This document shows positions 17,294-26,138 of a stretch of DNA of 64,000 nt, piece after piece. Source of the stretch: Pseudomonas fluorescens (lineage in GTDB: Bacteria; Pseudomonadota; Gammaproteobacteria; Pseudomonadales; Pseudomonadaceae); contig NZ_CABVHJ010000009.1 of assembly GCF_902497745.1 (NCBI RefSeq), forward strand, positions 124,001-188,000, given 5' to 3'. How positions within the stretch are numbered: position 1 is the stretch's first letter; the number at the start of each line of letters is the position of its first letter. The translations under genes were made by a program, and so were the position numbers. The notes beneath the pieces are model-generated. The model ran no database searches, was not told the DNA's origin, and saw only the letters and a program-made list of their open reading frames with translations.

Positions 17294-19267
17294 TCATTCA
17301 CTGGTAAGGGCCGTGACCGGGTCGAGTCGGGCAGCTTTGCGGGCCGGCATGAAGCCGAAGACAACACCGGTGACCAGGGCGCAACCAAAAGCGCCGAGTA
17401 CCGCCATCAATGAGAACGCCACCGCGACTTCACTGAGAATCAGCACACCGCCAATGATCAGCGCCAGAGCGATGCCGGCGATGCCGCCGACCACCGAGAG
17501 CATCACCGCTTCGGTGAGAAACTGGCGCAGGATGTCGCGCTGGCGGGCGCCGGTGGCCATGCGAATGCCGATCTCGCGCGTGCGTTCGCGAACGGTCATG
17601 AGCATGATATTCATCACGCCGATGCCGCCGACCAGCAGCGAGATCGCCGCAATCGAGCCGAGCATCAGCGACAGGGTGTTTTGCGTGCGCGCTTCGGCCT
17701 GGATCATCGCGGCGTTGTTGGTCAGTTCGAAATCCTTCTTGCCGTTATGCAGGTTCAGCATCAGTTGTTCGATGGCGTGTTCGGTGTCCTTGACCTTGCG
17801 CGCGTCGGCGGCAGCGATGGCCACGTACTCGGGATTACGCGTGCCGAACAGCCTTACGCTGGCGGCGGAGTAGGGCACGGCGATGCGGTTGTCACTGTCG
17901 GAATCGCCGGAACTGGCGCCTTTTTCCGCCAGTACCCCGACCACCTGAAACGGCACGTTCTCGATCAGGATGTACTGGCCAATCGGGTTGGCAATGTCTT
18001 TGAGGAGTTTGGTCCGCACCTTGTGGCCAATCACCGCAACGGCTGCCGCGTTCTGTTCGTCGGCCTCAGTGAAGTAGCTGCCCTGAACCACCGGCCAGTT
18101 GAAGATTGCCGGGAAGTTGGTGTCATTGCCGCCGACGTAACTCAGGTGGTCGGCATTGCCGAAGCGCACACCGGCCTCGGCGCCATTCACCGGCATGATC
18201 CGCTGCACTTGCGGCAGGCTCGCCAGGGCATGCACATCGTCGAGGGTGATGATGCCCGGTGGCGTTCGCGGGTTGGGCGCCGAGCCGCTGAGATAAATGA
18301 TGTTGGAGCCGAACGCGCCCATTTGTGCCATGACCTGGCGCTTGCTGCCTTCGCCGACGGCGAGCATCACCACCACCGAGGCTACGCCGATGATGATGCC
18401 GAGCAGGGTCAGCGCAGTGCGGAAGCGGTTGATCCACATCACTCGCCATGCGGCGTGCAGGGCGTCCACCAGTTCGCCTTTCCAGGCCCCGGTAGCTTCG
18501 GCGCCTTCGCTCAAGCGCTTGCGCAGATCCACCGCTTGCAGGGCGCCGGGATTGGCACTGGTCTGGGCGTCGGGTTTGTTTGTGGCGCTATCGCTGATGA
18601 TCAAGCCATCGCTGATTTCGATAATGCGCTTGGCACGCGCCGCCACTTCGCGATCGTGGGTGATGAGAATGACAACGTGGCCCTGGCTCGCCAGTTCATC
18701 GAGCAGCGCCATGACTTCCTTGCCGCTGTGGCTGTCGAGGGCGCCGGTCGGTTCGTCGGCGAGGATGATGTGGCCGCCATTCATCAGTGCGCGGGCAATC
18801 GACACGCGTTGTTGCTGGCCTCCGGACAGTTGATGGGGGCGGTTGCCGGTACGCGCGGCCAGACCGAGGCGGTCGAGCAGGGCGGCGGCGCGGGCATGCC
18901 GTTCGGCGGCGGGGGTGCCGGCGTAGATGGCCGGCATCTCGACGTTTTCCTGGGCCGAGCCGGACGGAATCAGGTGATAGCCCTGAAAGACGAAACCGAA
19001 GGCTTCGCGCCGCAGCCAGGCGAGTTCATCGCTGTCGAGGCCGGCGACGTTCTCCCCGGCAAAACGGTATTCGCCGTTTGTCGGTCGGTCGAGGCAGCCA
19101 AGAATGTTCATCAACGTTGATTTGCCGGAGCCGGACGCTCCCACAATCGCCACGAATTCGCCGGCATGAATCGACAGATCGATGCCGCGCAACACGTGAA
19201 CTTCGGGAGCGTCACCGCCGCCGTAGGATTTGCGGATGTCCTGCAGTTCGATCAGAGGCGTTTGCAT
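17294..19267 (-). CDS. pvdT: MacB-type ABC permease/ATPase for pyoverdine efflux
   Basis: A 657-residue MacB-family protein: an N-terminal ATPase (Walker A GASGSGKS near 43-50, signature LSGGQQQR near 148, Walker [14 protein letters not shown]), a linker, then one membrane helix near 275-300, a large periplasmic domain and three C-terminal helices ([15 protein letters not shown] onward). It drives PvdR-OpmQ to expel periplasmic pyoverdine, including molecules recycled after iron release. Its start follows the pvdR stop with no gap, so translation is coupled. Length matches PAO1 PvdT. Confidence 0.95.
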   Translation of the reverse strand: MQTPLIELQDIRKSYGGGDAPEVHVLRGIDLSIHAGEFVAIVGASGSGKSTLMNILGCLDRPTNGEYRFAGENVAGLDSDELAWLRREAFGFVFQGYHLIPSGSAQENVEMPAIYAGTPAAERHARAAALLDRLGLAARTGNRPHQLSGGQQQRVSIARALMNGGHIILADEPTGALDSHSGKEVMALLDELASQGHVVILITHDREVAARAKRIIEISDGLIISDSATNKPDAQTSANPGALQAVDLRKRLSEGAEATGAWKGELVDALHAAWRVMWINRFRTALTLLGIIIGVASVVVMLAVGEGSKRQVMAQMGAFGSNIIYLSGSAPNPRTPPGIITLDDVHALASLPQVQRIMPVNGAEAGVRFGNADHLSYVGGNDTNFPAIFNWPVVQGSYFTEADEQNAAAVAVIGHKVRTKLLKDIANPIGQYILIENVPFQVVGVLAEKGASSGDSDSDNRIAVPYSAASVRLFGTRNPEYVAIAAADARKVKDTEHAIEQLMLNLHNGKKDFELTNNAAMIQAEARTQNTLSLMLGSIAAISLLVGGIGVMNIMLMTVRERTREIGIRMATGARQRDILRQFLTEAVMLSVVGGIAGIALALIIGGVLILSEVAVAFSLMAVLGAFGCALVTGVVFGFMPARKAARLDPVTALTSE

Positions 19268-20440
19268 TCAACCTCCGCTGCCGTCGGCCGGGCCGATCAG
19301 CAAGTGATCGCCTTCGTTCAAACCCTCGACAATCTGCACTCTAAGACGGTCGCTGATGCCGGTGCGTACTTCGCGGGACTGAATCTCGCCATTGGCGGTG
19401 ATGACCTGCGCGGTCTGCCGATTGGCCACGGCGCTGCCTTGCAGGGCGGCGACCGGTACGGTGAGCACGTTTTTTGCCTGGTCGGCGACGAAGAACACTT
19501 GCGTGGTCATCTCTGCCATCAAGGCGTTGTCGACGTTATCGACGTCCAGCAACACGGTGTACAGCACCACGCGCGCGCTGCCGCTTTTACTTGAGCTGGC
19601 CGGGCTGCCACCGCCTTGACTGGTCTGGTCCAGCGGCTTGGGTGGCACCGGCAGAATTTGCCGAACGGTGCTGCTCCAGCGCCGATTACCCCCGCTGAGC
19701 GTGGTGAAGTAAGCGGTCATTCCCGGTTTGACATGGCCGATATCGGCCTCGGAGACCTCGGCCCAGACCGTCATCGGCGACAGTCTGGCGATGCGCAGAA
19801 TCAGTGGCGTCTGTTGCTGGGCATTGAGTGTCTGGCCTTCGCGGGCATCGAGTGCGACCACGGTGCCGGCCATCGGCGCATAGATGCGCGTGTAACCGAG
19901 TTCGGCCTGATCACTGCGCAGGCTGGCCTCGGCCTGGCGGATCTGGGCGCGGAACATGTCGATACGCGCCTGGGTGGCCTTGAGTTCGGCGCGGGCTGTC
20001 TGCACGTCTTCTTCACGGGTGGCGCCGCCGGCCGCGAGGTTCTGCTGGCGCTGGTACTTCTGCCGCGCCAGTTCGTGCTGGGCCTGTTGTTCTTGCAGCT
20101 GCGCCTTGAGGTTTTCGATGGAGAACTGGCTGGCGTCGAGCTTGGCCTTTTGTGTGGACGGATCGATTTCCACGAGCAATTGGCCTTGCTTGACCACGTC
20201 GCCGACTTCCACATGGATTTTGCGGATTTGCCCGGAAGCCTGGGCGCCGACGTCCACATAGCGCCTGGGCTGTAACGTGCCCAGCGCGGTGACGCTGCTT
20301 TCAATGTCGCCGCGACTGACTGGTACGGTGGCGAACTTGTCCCGGCCGGGGGGCAATATCTGCCATGCGGCTACGGCGACAACGGGAATCAGACAAAGGG
20401 CTGCGAGCAGGGCGCGTCGGGCGGGGCGGGGACGTTTCAT
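19268..20440 (-). CDS. pvdR: Membrane fusion protein of the pyoverdine efflux pump
   Basis: A 390-residue HlyD/MacA-type adaptor. It has an N-terminal anchor (LLAALCLIPVVAVAAWQI), a split lipoyl domain (VDVGAQASGQIRKIHVEVGD near 60-80 and APMAGTVVALDAREGQ), a coiled-coil hairpin of about 80 residues between them (FSIENLKAQLQEQQAQHELA) and beta-barrel domains after residue 220. It bridges PvdT and OpmQ. A PvdS box lies 109 bases upstream, and no other gene separates it from fpvI. Confidence 0.94.
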   Translation of the reverse strand: MKRPRPARRALLAALCLIPVVAVAAWQILPPGRDKFATVPVSRGDIESSVTALGTLQPRRYVDVGAQASGQIRKIHVEVGDVVKQGQLLVEIDPSTQKAKLDASQFSIENLKAQLQEQQAQHELARQKYQRQQNLAAGGATREEDVQTARAELKATQARIDMFRAQIRQAEASLRSDQAELGYTRIYAPMAGTVVALDAREGQTLNAQQQTPLILRIARLSPMTVWAEVSEADIGHVKPGMTAYFTTLSGGNRRWSSTVRQILPVPPKPLDQTSQGGGSPASSSKSGSARVVLYTVLLDVDNVDNALMAEMTTQVFFVADQAKNVLTVPVAALQGSAVANRQTAQVITANGEIQSREVRTGISDRLRVQIVEGLNEGDHLLIGPADGSGG

Positions 20441-20548
20441 GCAGGGTTCCGGCCAGTGAAAATCGACCCGTCATCCAGCCGGCACCGCACGCGGGCCACG
20501 ACCGAACGCTGACGCAGGAGGCGACAGATACGGGGAACTGTCCTTTAA

Positions 20549-20572
20549 ACGAGAGACGCGATGGGTAATTTA
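20549..20572 (-). promoter_or_regulatory. PvdS box of pvdR-pvdT-opmQ
   Basis: On the minus strand TAAAT (20572-20568), 16 bases and CGT (20551-20549) form a perfect PvdS box. Confidence 0.85.
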
Positions 20573-20648
20573 AGCGCTGCAAAACGCGGTAACAGGTATA
20601 GCGGGCAACAATTTGTCGGGCAAATCGAAACAGCGCTTTAAATCTATA

Positions 20649-20663
20649 TGAGAATTACTATAA
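20649..20663 (+). promoter_or_regulatory. Putative Fur box before fpvI
   Basis: TGAGAATTACTATAA matches the 7-1-7 Fur model TGATAATnATTATCA at 12 of 14 positions and lies about 97 bases before the fpvI start, as expected for a Fur-repressed sigma gene. Confidence 0.65.
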
Positions 20664-20759
20664 ATTACGCATCTGAAATTGCCACCATCCTGCCATTGTC
20701 GTTTTGACCATCGCGGGTCTGGCTCAAGGATCGAAACCGCACCGCAGCGGTCGGGAGTC

Positions 20760-21242
20760 ATGTTGGAGAACTACTATCGCGAGCTGGTGTGTTTCCTTAA
20801 CGCCAGGCTAGGCAACCGTCAGGTGGCCGAAGATGTGGTGCATGACGCTTATGTGCGGGTGCTGGAGCGTTCCAGCGATACGCCGATCGAACAACCGCGG
20901 GCTTTTCTTTATCGCACGGCATTGAACCTGGTCATCGATGATCATCGGCGCAACGCCTTGCGTCAGGCCGAGCCGCTCGACGTGCTGGACAGCGAAGAGC
21001 GCTATTTCACCCCGTCGCCCCATGGCACCCTTGATCACGGTCAACGTCTGGCGATGCTGCAGCGCGCACTGGCAGAATTGTCGCCGCTGTGTCGCGAAAG
21101 TTTTTTGCTGCGCAAGATCGAAGGTCTGTCCCATAACGAAATCGCCGAGAGCCTGGGGATTTCCAAAGCGCTGGTGGAGAAACACATCGTCAATGCCATG
21201 AAACATTGCCGGGTGCGGATCAAACAATGGGACGCCCATTGA
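20760..21242 (+). CDS. fpvI: ECF sigma factor for the ferripyoverdine receptor
   Basis: A 160-residue ECF (FecI-type) sigma factor: region 2 near 20-80 (VAEDVVHDAYVRVLE, FLYRTALNLVIDDHRR) and region 4 near 105-155 (LSPLCRESFLLRKIEGLSHNEIAESLGISKALVEKHI). FpvI directs fpvA transcription in response to ferripyoverdine signalled through FpvA. The length and N terminus (MLENYYRELVCFL) and its place next to pvdA fit FpvI rather than PvdS, which is about 187 residues. A longer reading frame starts at 20679, but the start at 20760 gives the family length. A Fur-like site lies upstream. Confidence 0.88.
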   Translation: MLENYYRELVCFLNARLGNRQVAEDVVHDAYVRVLERSSDTPIEQPRAFLYRTALNLVIDDHRRNALRQAEPLDVLDSEERYFTPSPHGTLDHGQRLAMLQRALAELSPLCRESFLLRKIEGLSHNEIAESLGISKALVEKHIVNAMKHCRVRIKQWDAH

Positions 21243-21253
21243 TCCTTCCTCAG

Positions 21254-21277
21254 TAAATTTTTTTTCACCGTCCTCGT
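21254..21277 (+). promoter_or_regulatory. PvdS box of pvdA
   Basis: TAAAT (21254-21258), a 16-base spacer and CGT (21275-21277) form a perfect PvdS box. It starts 12 bases after the fpvI stop and lies about 100 bases before pvdA. Confidence 0.88.
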
Positions 21278-21374
21278 TCCTACTCAACAGACGATCTGCT
21301 GTCCTGCTTCGGGCCGGTCAGGTCACCCAGGCTTTATCCCCACGGTTGAGGGGTTCATCCAGAGGACACTGGAA

Positions 21375-22709
21375 ATGACACAGGCAATTGCATCGCCCAT
21401 CGTTCACGACCTGATCGGCGTCGGTTTCGGCCCTTCGAACCTGGCGCTGGCCATCGCTCTGCAAGAGCGCGGCCCGATCCAGGGCGAGCTGGATGTGCTG
21501 TTCCTCGACAAGCAGGCCAACTACAGCTGGCACGGCAACACCCTGTCGACGCAAAGCGAGTTGCAGATTTCCTTCCTCAAGGATCTGGTGACCCTGCGCA
21601 ATCCGACCAGCCCGTACTCGTTCGTCAACTATCTGAAGGATCACGGCCGTCTGGTCGACTTCATCAACCTCGGCACCTTCTATCCGTGCCGCATGGAGTA
21701 CAACGATTACCTGCGCTGGGTCGCCGGCAAGTTCACCGCGCAGAGCCGTTACGGTGAGGAAGTGCTGACCATCGAACCGGTGCTGCACAATCATCAGGTT
21801 GAAGCGCTGCGCGTCATTTCCCGTGGCAGCGACGGCCTGCAACATGTGCGCACCACCCGTTCGGTGGTGGTCAGCGCCGGCGGCACGCCGCGTATTCCTG
21901 AGGCGTTCAAAGCGCTGAAGGGTGACACTCGCGTGTTCCACCATTCACAATACTTGTCGCAAATGGCCAAACAGCCGTGCGTGAACAACCAGCCGATGAG
22001 CATTGCGATCATCGGTGGCGGGCAGAGTGCGGCGGAAGCCTTCATCGACCTGAATGATTCGTTCCCGTCGGTGCAGGTCGACATGATCCTGCGCGGCTCG
22101 GCACTGAAACCTGCGGATGACAGCCCGTTCGTCAATGAAGTGTTCTCGCCGGAGTTCACCGATCTGGTGTTCCAGCAAAACAGCGCCGAGCGTGAGCGTT
22201 TGGTCAACGAGTACCACAACACCAACTATTCGGTGGTCGACATCGATTTGATCGAGCGCATCTACGGCATCTTCTATCGCCAGAAGGTTTCCGGGATCGC
22301 CCGTCACGCATTCCGCACCCTGACCACCGTGGAAAAAGCCACCGCCACCGAAAACGGTATCGAACTGGCCGTGCGCAACAGCGCCACTGGCGAAGTCACC
22401 GTGCGCAATTACGACGCTGTTGTTTTGGCCACCGGTTACGAACGGCAGATGCACCGCAAACTGCTGGCGCCGCTGGAAGAATATCTGGGTGACTTCGAGG
22501 TTGATCGCAACTACAAACTGATCACCGACGAGCGCTGCAAGGCCGGCATCTACATGCAGGGCTTCTGCCAGGCCAGCCATGGTCTGAGCGATACGCTGCT
22601 GTCGGTGTTGCCGATTCGTGCGGACGAGATTGCTGCCTCTTTGTATGAGCATGGCAAGAACCGTGGGCATCGCTCGATGGCGGATCTGTTGTTGGCGACT
22701 GCCAGCTGA
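21375..22709 (+). CDS. pvdA: L-ornithine N5-monooxygenase
   Basis: A 444-residue flavin monooxygenase that hydroxylates the side-chain nitrogen of ornithine with NADPH and O2, the first step to the hydroxamate iron ligands of pyoverdine. Visible: FAD-binding GVGFGPSNLALAIAL (16-30), NADPH-binding IIGGGQSAAE (near 212-221) and the ATGYE motif near 353. The N-terminal part HDLIGVGFGPSN and NPTSPYSFVNYL match the SidA/IucD/PvdA family; length equals PAO1 PvdA (443). The start is preceded by AGAGGACACTGGAA. pvdQ, which follows in P. aeruginosa, is not present downstream. Confidence 0.97.
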   Translation: MTQAIASPIVHDLIGVGFGPSNLALAIALQERGPIQGELDVLFLDKQANYSWHGNTLSTQSELQISFLKDLVTLRNPTSPYSFVNYLKDHGRLVDFINLGTFYPCRMEYNDYLRWVAGKFTAQSRYGEEVLTIEPVLHNHQVEALRVISRGSDGLQHVRTTRSVVVSAGGTPRIPEAFKALKGDTRVFHHSQYLSQMAKQPCVNNQPMSIAIIGGGQSAAEAFIDLNDSFPSVQVDMILRGSALKPADDSPFVNEVFSPEFTDLVFQQNSAERERLVNEYHNTNYSVVDIDLIERIYGIFYRQKVSGIARHAFRTLTTVEKATATENGIELAVRNSATGEVTVRNYDAVVLATGYERQMHRKLLAPLEEYLGDFEVDRNYKLITDERCKAGIYMQGFCQASHGLSDTLLSVLPIRADEIAASLYEHGKNRGHRSMADLLLATAS

Positions 22710-22733
22710 TTTTTTAGCGCCTCACATACCGCT

Positions 22734-22826
22734 TTCGCGAGCAAGCTCGCTCCCACAGGGGATTTTCAGTGAACACAGATTTTGTGTCAGATGAAGAACC
22801 AATGTGGGAGCGAGCCTGCTCGCGAA
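22734..22826. repeat. REPIN, family A
   Basis: Inverted pair of the REP element (TTCGCGAGCAAGCTCGCTCC at the left, mirror copy ending at 22826) with about 45 bases between arms. It lies between pvdA and the mgtA leader. Confidence 0.88.
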
Positions 22827-23303
22827 GGGGCCATCAAAATCACCGCAAAATCCGAATCCTGAACCCTTCCTGAACATCCCCCCACATTCCCCGAAACACC
22901 TCCTTTTGCGGGTTTACTCTCCAGACATCGGGGCGTAAGCTTCGCGCGTTTTCATCAATAGCGGAGACCCACAGTGGGTACTTGTTCGAGTGACAGTTGT
23001 CGGCCGGTCTCGGTAACCGGCAGATTCTCGGCAAGATAACGCGCAGACTTTCTCTGTCGTTGTCTCGCCGTAAAAGCGAGCAGCGGCATCCCGTGCATGA
23101 CCCGTCCGTGGTCATGTCCCGACGTCCTTCTCATCGACGCTGAACAGAGCGTGGTTTCGACTTCACTGTCGAGATCGCAGCCCTATCGACACGCCTGTCT
23201 TTTCTGACCGGCGCGCCAGGCCTTGCCGTGCCGGTTTTTCCGGCGGACGAGGCGCGGCCGTACCTGCTTGACGGTTTCCCGGCTGACCATAGGGGCAACA
23301 GCC
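22827..23303 (+). promoter_or_regulatory. Long structured leader of mgtA
   Basis: These 477 bases before mgtA have no gene of normal size. Visible hairpins include GCCGGT/ACCGGC (about 23002-23020), CTCGC/GCGAG (about 23074-23090) and CATGACC/GGTCATG (23096-23116), and there is a 21-codon upstream frame at 22974-23039. Mg2+ transporter genes in other bacteria often have sensing leaders; I cannot assign a known riboswitch class here. Confidence 0.45.
22974..23039 (+). CDS. Possible 21-codon leader peptide upstream of mgtA
   Basis: A GTG-started frame (MGTCSSDSCRPVSVTGRFSA then R and stop) with GGAG eight bases upstream. It sits in the mgtA leader and overlaps the GCCGGT/ACCGGC hairpin. Its only support is the ribosome site and position; translation is unproven and the peptide is not proline-rich like mgtL of Salmonella. 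Confidence 0.25.
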   Translation: MGTCSSDSCRPVSVTGRFSAR

Positions 23304-26003
23304 ATGAAACTTACGCTCAAGGAATTCTTCGCAGGTTTTCTGCGCACCCGCCACATCGCCCGGCACTTCCGTCGCCTGGCGCTGCTGGAATCGATCAACG
23401 ACACCACGGTCAGCCGTGAAGTCCCGCCGACGCTGGCCAACACTTTGGTCGATGCCGCGCAGTGCGACAGCGGTGTGTTGCTGTCGTCACTCGGTACGCA
23501 TTCAGACGGCCTCACCGATTTCGAAGTCGATGCGCTGCGTGCGCAATACGGCCTCAACGAAGTCGAACACGAACAGCCGCTGCCATGGTGGATTCATCTG
23601 TGGCACTGCTACAAAAACCCGTTCAACCTGCTGCTGACCCTGTTGGCGGTGATCTCGTGGCTGACCGAAGACCTAAAGGCCGCCGTGGTGATTTTCTCCA
23701 TGGTGGTGCTGTCGACGCTGCTGCGCTTCTGGCAGGAAAGCAAATCCAACCAGGCCGCCGATGCGCTGAAGGCAATGGTCAGCAACACCGCGACGGTGAT
23801 GCGCCGTGACGCGCCGCGCAGCGAATTGCCGATCAAGCAATTGGTGCCGGGCGATCTGATTGTGCTCTCGGCCGGTGACATGATTCCCGCCGATTGCCGG
23901 GTGCTCAGCGCCAAGGACCTGTTCGTCAGTCAGGCGGCGATGACTGGTGAATCGATGCCGGTGGAGAAGTTTCCACATCAGCAGGATCGCGATACGCGCA
24001 ATCCGCTGGAGCTGGACAATATCCTGTTCATGGGCACCAACGTGGTGTCGGGCACGGCGGTGGCGGTGATTCTCACCACCGGCAATAGCACCTATTTCGG
24101 TGCGTTGGCCCAGCGTGTCGGCGCCACTGATCGCGCAGTTACTTCGTTCCAGCAAGGCGTCAACAAAGTCAGCTGGCTGTTGATCCGCTTCATGTTCGTC
24201 ATGGCGCCGCTGGTGCTGTTCATCAACGGTTTTACCAAGGGTGACTGGACCGAAGCATTGCTGTTCGCGCTGTCGATTGCCGTTGGCCTGACCCCGGAAA
24301 TGCTGCCGATGATCGTCACCTCGACGCTGGCCAAAGGCGCGGTGTTCCTGTCGCGCAAAAAGGTCATCGTCAAACGTCTTGATGCGATCCAGAACTTCGG
24401 CGCCATGGACGTGCTTTGCACCGACAAGACCGGCACCCTGACTCAGGACAAGATTTTCCTCGCGCGCAATGTCGATGTCTGGGGCGCAGATTCCGATGAC
24501 GTGCTGGAAATGGCTTACCTCAACAGCTACTACCAGACCGGCCTGAAAAACCTGCTCGATGTCGCTGTACTGGAACACGTGGAAGTCCACCGCGAACTGA
24601 AAGTCGGCACAGCGTTTCGCAAGGTCGATGAGATCCCGTTCGACTTCAACCGTCGGCGCATGTCGGTGGTGGTCGAAGGCCGTGGCCAGCCACATCAACT
24701 GATCTGCAAAGGCGCCGTGGAAGAAGTACTGGCGGTGTGCAGCCGCGTGCGTCACGGCGAGGTCGATGAAGCCTTGAGCGATGAATTGCTGACCCGGATT
24801 CGTCAGGTCACCGCAGCATTCAACGCTGAAGGCTTGCGCGTGGTGGCGGTGGCCGCCCGCTCGATGCCGGAAGGTCGCGAAGTTTATAGCCTGGCCGATG
24901 AACAGGAACTGACGCTGATCGGTTATGTGGCGTTCCTCGATCCACCGAAGGAAAGCACCGCGCCAGCGCTCAAGGCCCTGGCCGAACACGGTGTGGCAGT
25001 GAAGGTGCTGACCGGTGACAACGAACTGGTCACCGCGAAAATCTGCCGCGAAGTCGGCCTGGCGCAACAGGGGCTGTTGCTGGGTAATGACGTCGAGCGC
25101 ATGAGCGATGCCGAACTGGCAGTGGCCGTGGAAACCACCAACGTCTTCGCCAAACTGACGCCGTCGCACAAGGAGCGCATCGTGCGCATCCTCAAAGGCA
25201 ACGGCCATGTGGTCGGGTTCATGGGCGACGGGATCAACGATGCGCCAGCCCTGCGTACTGCCGACATTGGTATTTCCGTGGACAGCGCGGTGGACATCGC
25301 CAAGGAAGCGGCCGACATCATCCTCCTGGAAAAGAGCCTGATGGTGCTGGAGGAGGGCGTGCTCGAAGGGCGGCGCACCTTCGCCAACATGCTCAAGTAC
25401 ATCAAGATGACCGCCAGTTCCAACTTCGGCAACGTGTTCTCGGTGCTGGTCGCCAGTGCGTTTATTCCGTTCCTGCCGATGCTGCCGATGCACCTGCTGG
25501 TGCAAAACCTGCTCTACGACATTTCGCAGATTGCCATTCCGTTCGATAACGTCGACGAGGACATGCTGAAAAAACCACAACGCTGGCAGCCGGGCGACGT
25601 CGGGCGCTTCATGCTGTTCTTCGGCCCGATCAGTTCGATCTTTGACATCACCACGTTCGCCTTGATGTGGTACGTCTTCGATGCCAACACCCCGGATCAC
25701 CAGACCCTGTTTCAGTCCGGCTGGTTCGTGGTCGGCTTGCTGACCCAGACGCTGATCGTGCACATGATCCGCACGCCGAAGATTCCGTTCCTGCAAAGCC
25801 GTGCAGCCATGCCGCTGCTGGTGATGACCGGGATCATCATGGCGGTCGGCATCTTCCTGCCGATGGGACCGCTGGCGCACTACTTCAAATTGCAGGCGCT
25901 ACCGTCGCTGTACTTCGTGTTCCTGCCGGTGATCCTGCTGGCGTACATGGCGCTGACCCAGGCGGTGAAAGGTTTCTACATCCGCCGGTTCGGCTGGCAA
26001 TAA
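23304..26003 (+). CDS. mgtA: Magnesium-translocating P-type ATPase
   Basis: An 899-residue P-type (P3B) ATPase importing Mg2+ across the inner membrane. Visible: N-terminal cytoplasmic region, actuator TGES motif (MTGESMPVEKF), phosphorylation site DKTGTLT with Asp about 374, hinge TGDNELVTAKI and MGDGINDAPALR, and about ten membrane segments with the family segment VGLTPEMLPMIVTSTLAKGA before the phosphorylation domain. Length matches MgtA/MgtB (about 900). The start at 23304 is favoured over an upstream in-frame codon at 23223 because homologues start at MKLTLKEFF-like sequence. mgtC follows, so both likely serve Mg2+ starvation. Confidence 0.95.
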   Translation: MKLTLKEFFAGFLRTRHIARHFRRLALLESINDTTVSREVPPTLANTLVDAAQCDSGVLLSSLGTHSDGLTDFEVDALRAQYGLNEVEHEQPLPWWIHLWHCYKNPFNLLLTLLAVISWLTEDLKAAVVIFSMVVLSTLLRFWQESKSNQAADALKAMVSNTATVMRRDAPRSELPIKQLVPGDLIVLSAGDMIPADCRVLSAKDLFVSQAAMTGESMPVEKFPHQQDRDTRNPLELDNILFMGTNVVSGTAVAVILTTGNSTYFGALAQRVGATDRAVTSFQQGVNKVSWLLIRFMFVMAPLVLFINGFTKGDWTEALLFALSIAVGLTPEMLPMIVTSTLAKGAVFLSRKKVIVKRLDAIQNFGAMDVLCTDKTGTLTQDKIFLARNVDVWGADSDDVLEMAYLNSYYQTGLKNLLDVAVLEHVEVHRELKVGTAFRKVDEIPFDFNRRRMSVVVEGRGQPHQLICKGAVEEVLAVCSRVRHGEVDEALSDELLTRIRQVTAAFNAEGLRVVAVAARSMPEGREVYSLADEQELTLIGYVAFLDPPKESTAPALKALAEHGVAVKVLTGDNELVTAKICREVGLAQQGLLLGNDVERMSDAELAVAVETTNVFAKLTPSHKERIVRILKGNGHVVGFMGDGINDAPALRTADIGISVDSAVDIAKEAADIILLEKSLMVLEEGVLEGRRTFANMLKYIKMTASSNFGNVFSVLVASAFIPFLPMLPMHLLVQNLLYDISQIAIPFDNVDEDMLKKPQRWQPGDVGRFMLFFGPISSIFDITTFALMWYVFDANTPDHQTLFQSGWFVVGLLTQTLIVHMIRTPKIPFLQSRAAMPLLVMTGIIMAVGIFLPMGPLAHYFKLQALPSLYFVFLPVILLAYMALTQAVKGFYIRRFGWQ

Positions 26004-26018
26004 CAGCAGGATTGCTCT

Positions 26019-26111
26019 CCCCTGTAGGAGCTGCCGCAGGCTGCGATCTTTTGATCTTGTCTTTTAAAAACAAAATCAAAAGATCGCAGCCTGCGGCAGC
26101 TCCTACAGGGG
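26019..26111. repeat. REPIN, family B (long inverted repeat)
   Basis: Near-perfect inverted repeat with arms of about 36 bases built on TGTAGGAGCTGCCGCAGGCT, in the gap between mgtA and mgtC. The transcript would form a very stable hairpin that may uncouple mgtC from mgtA. Confidence 0.9.
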
Positions 26112-26138
26112 GATTTGTGTGTATTCAGGGAAATTACT

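Larger units (their letters stand above)
20441..20759. promoter_or_regulatory. Divergent regulatory region of pvdR and fpvI
   Basis: These 319 bases hold no gene. They contain a minus-strand PvdS box for pvdR and a Fur-like site before fpvI (both listed separately). In P. aeruginosa the anti-sigma gene fpvR occupies this place; here there is no room for it. Confidence 0.75.

Noticed and set aside
20760..21242. Naming the sigma factor pvdS
   Set aside because: It is shorter than PvdS, starts like FpvI, and lies between pvdR and pvdA, as fpvI does in P. aeruginosa.
23673..25880. 735-codon minus-strand frame opposite mgtA
   Set aside because: His/Gln-rich low-complexity shadow; the mgtA reading frame has all P-type ATPase motifs.
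26019..26111. Terminator or small RNA between mgtA and mgtC
   Set aside because: The sequence is the same element as at 36009 and 42524, so it is better explained as a family B REPIN, although it may stop some transcripts.
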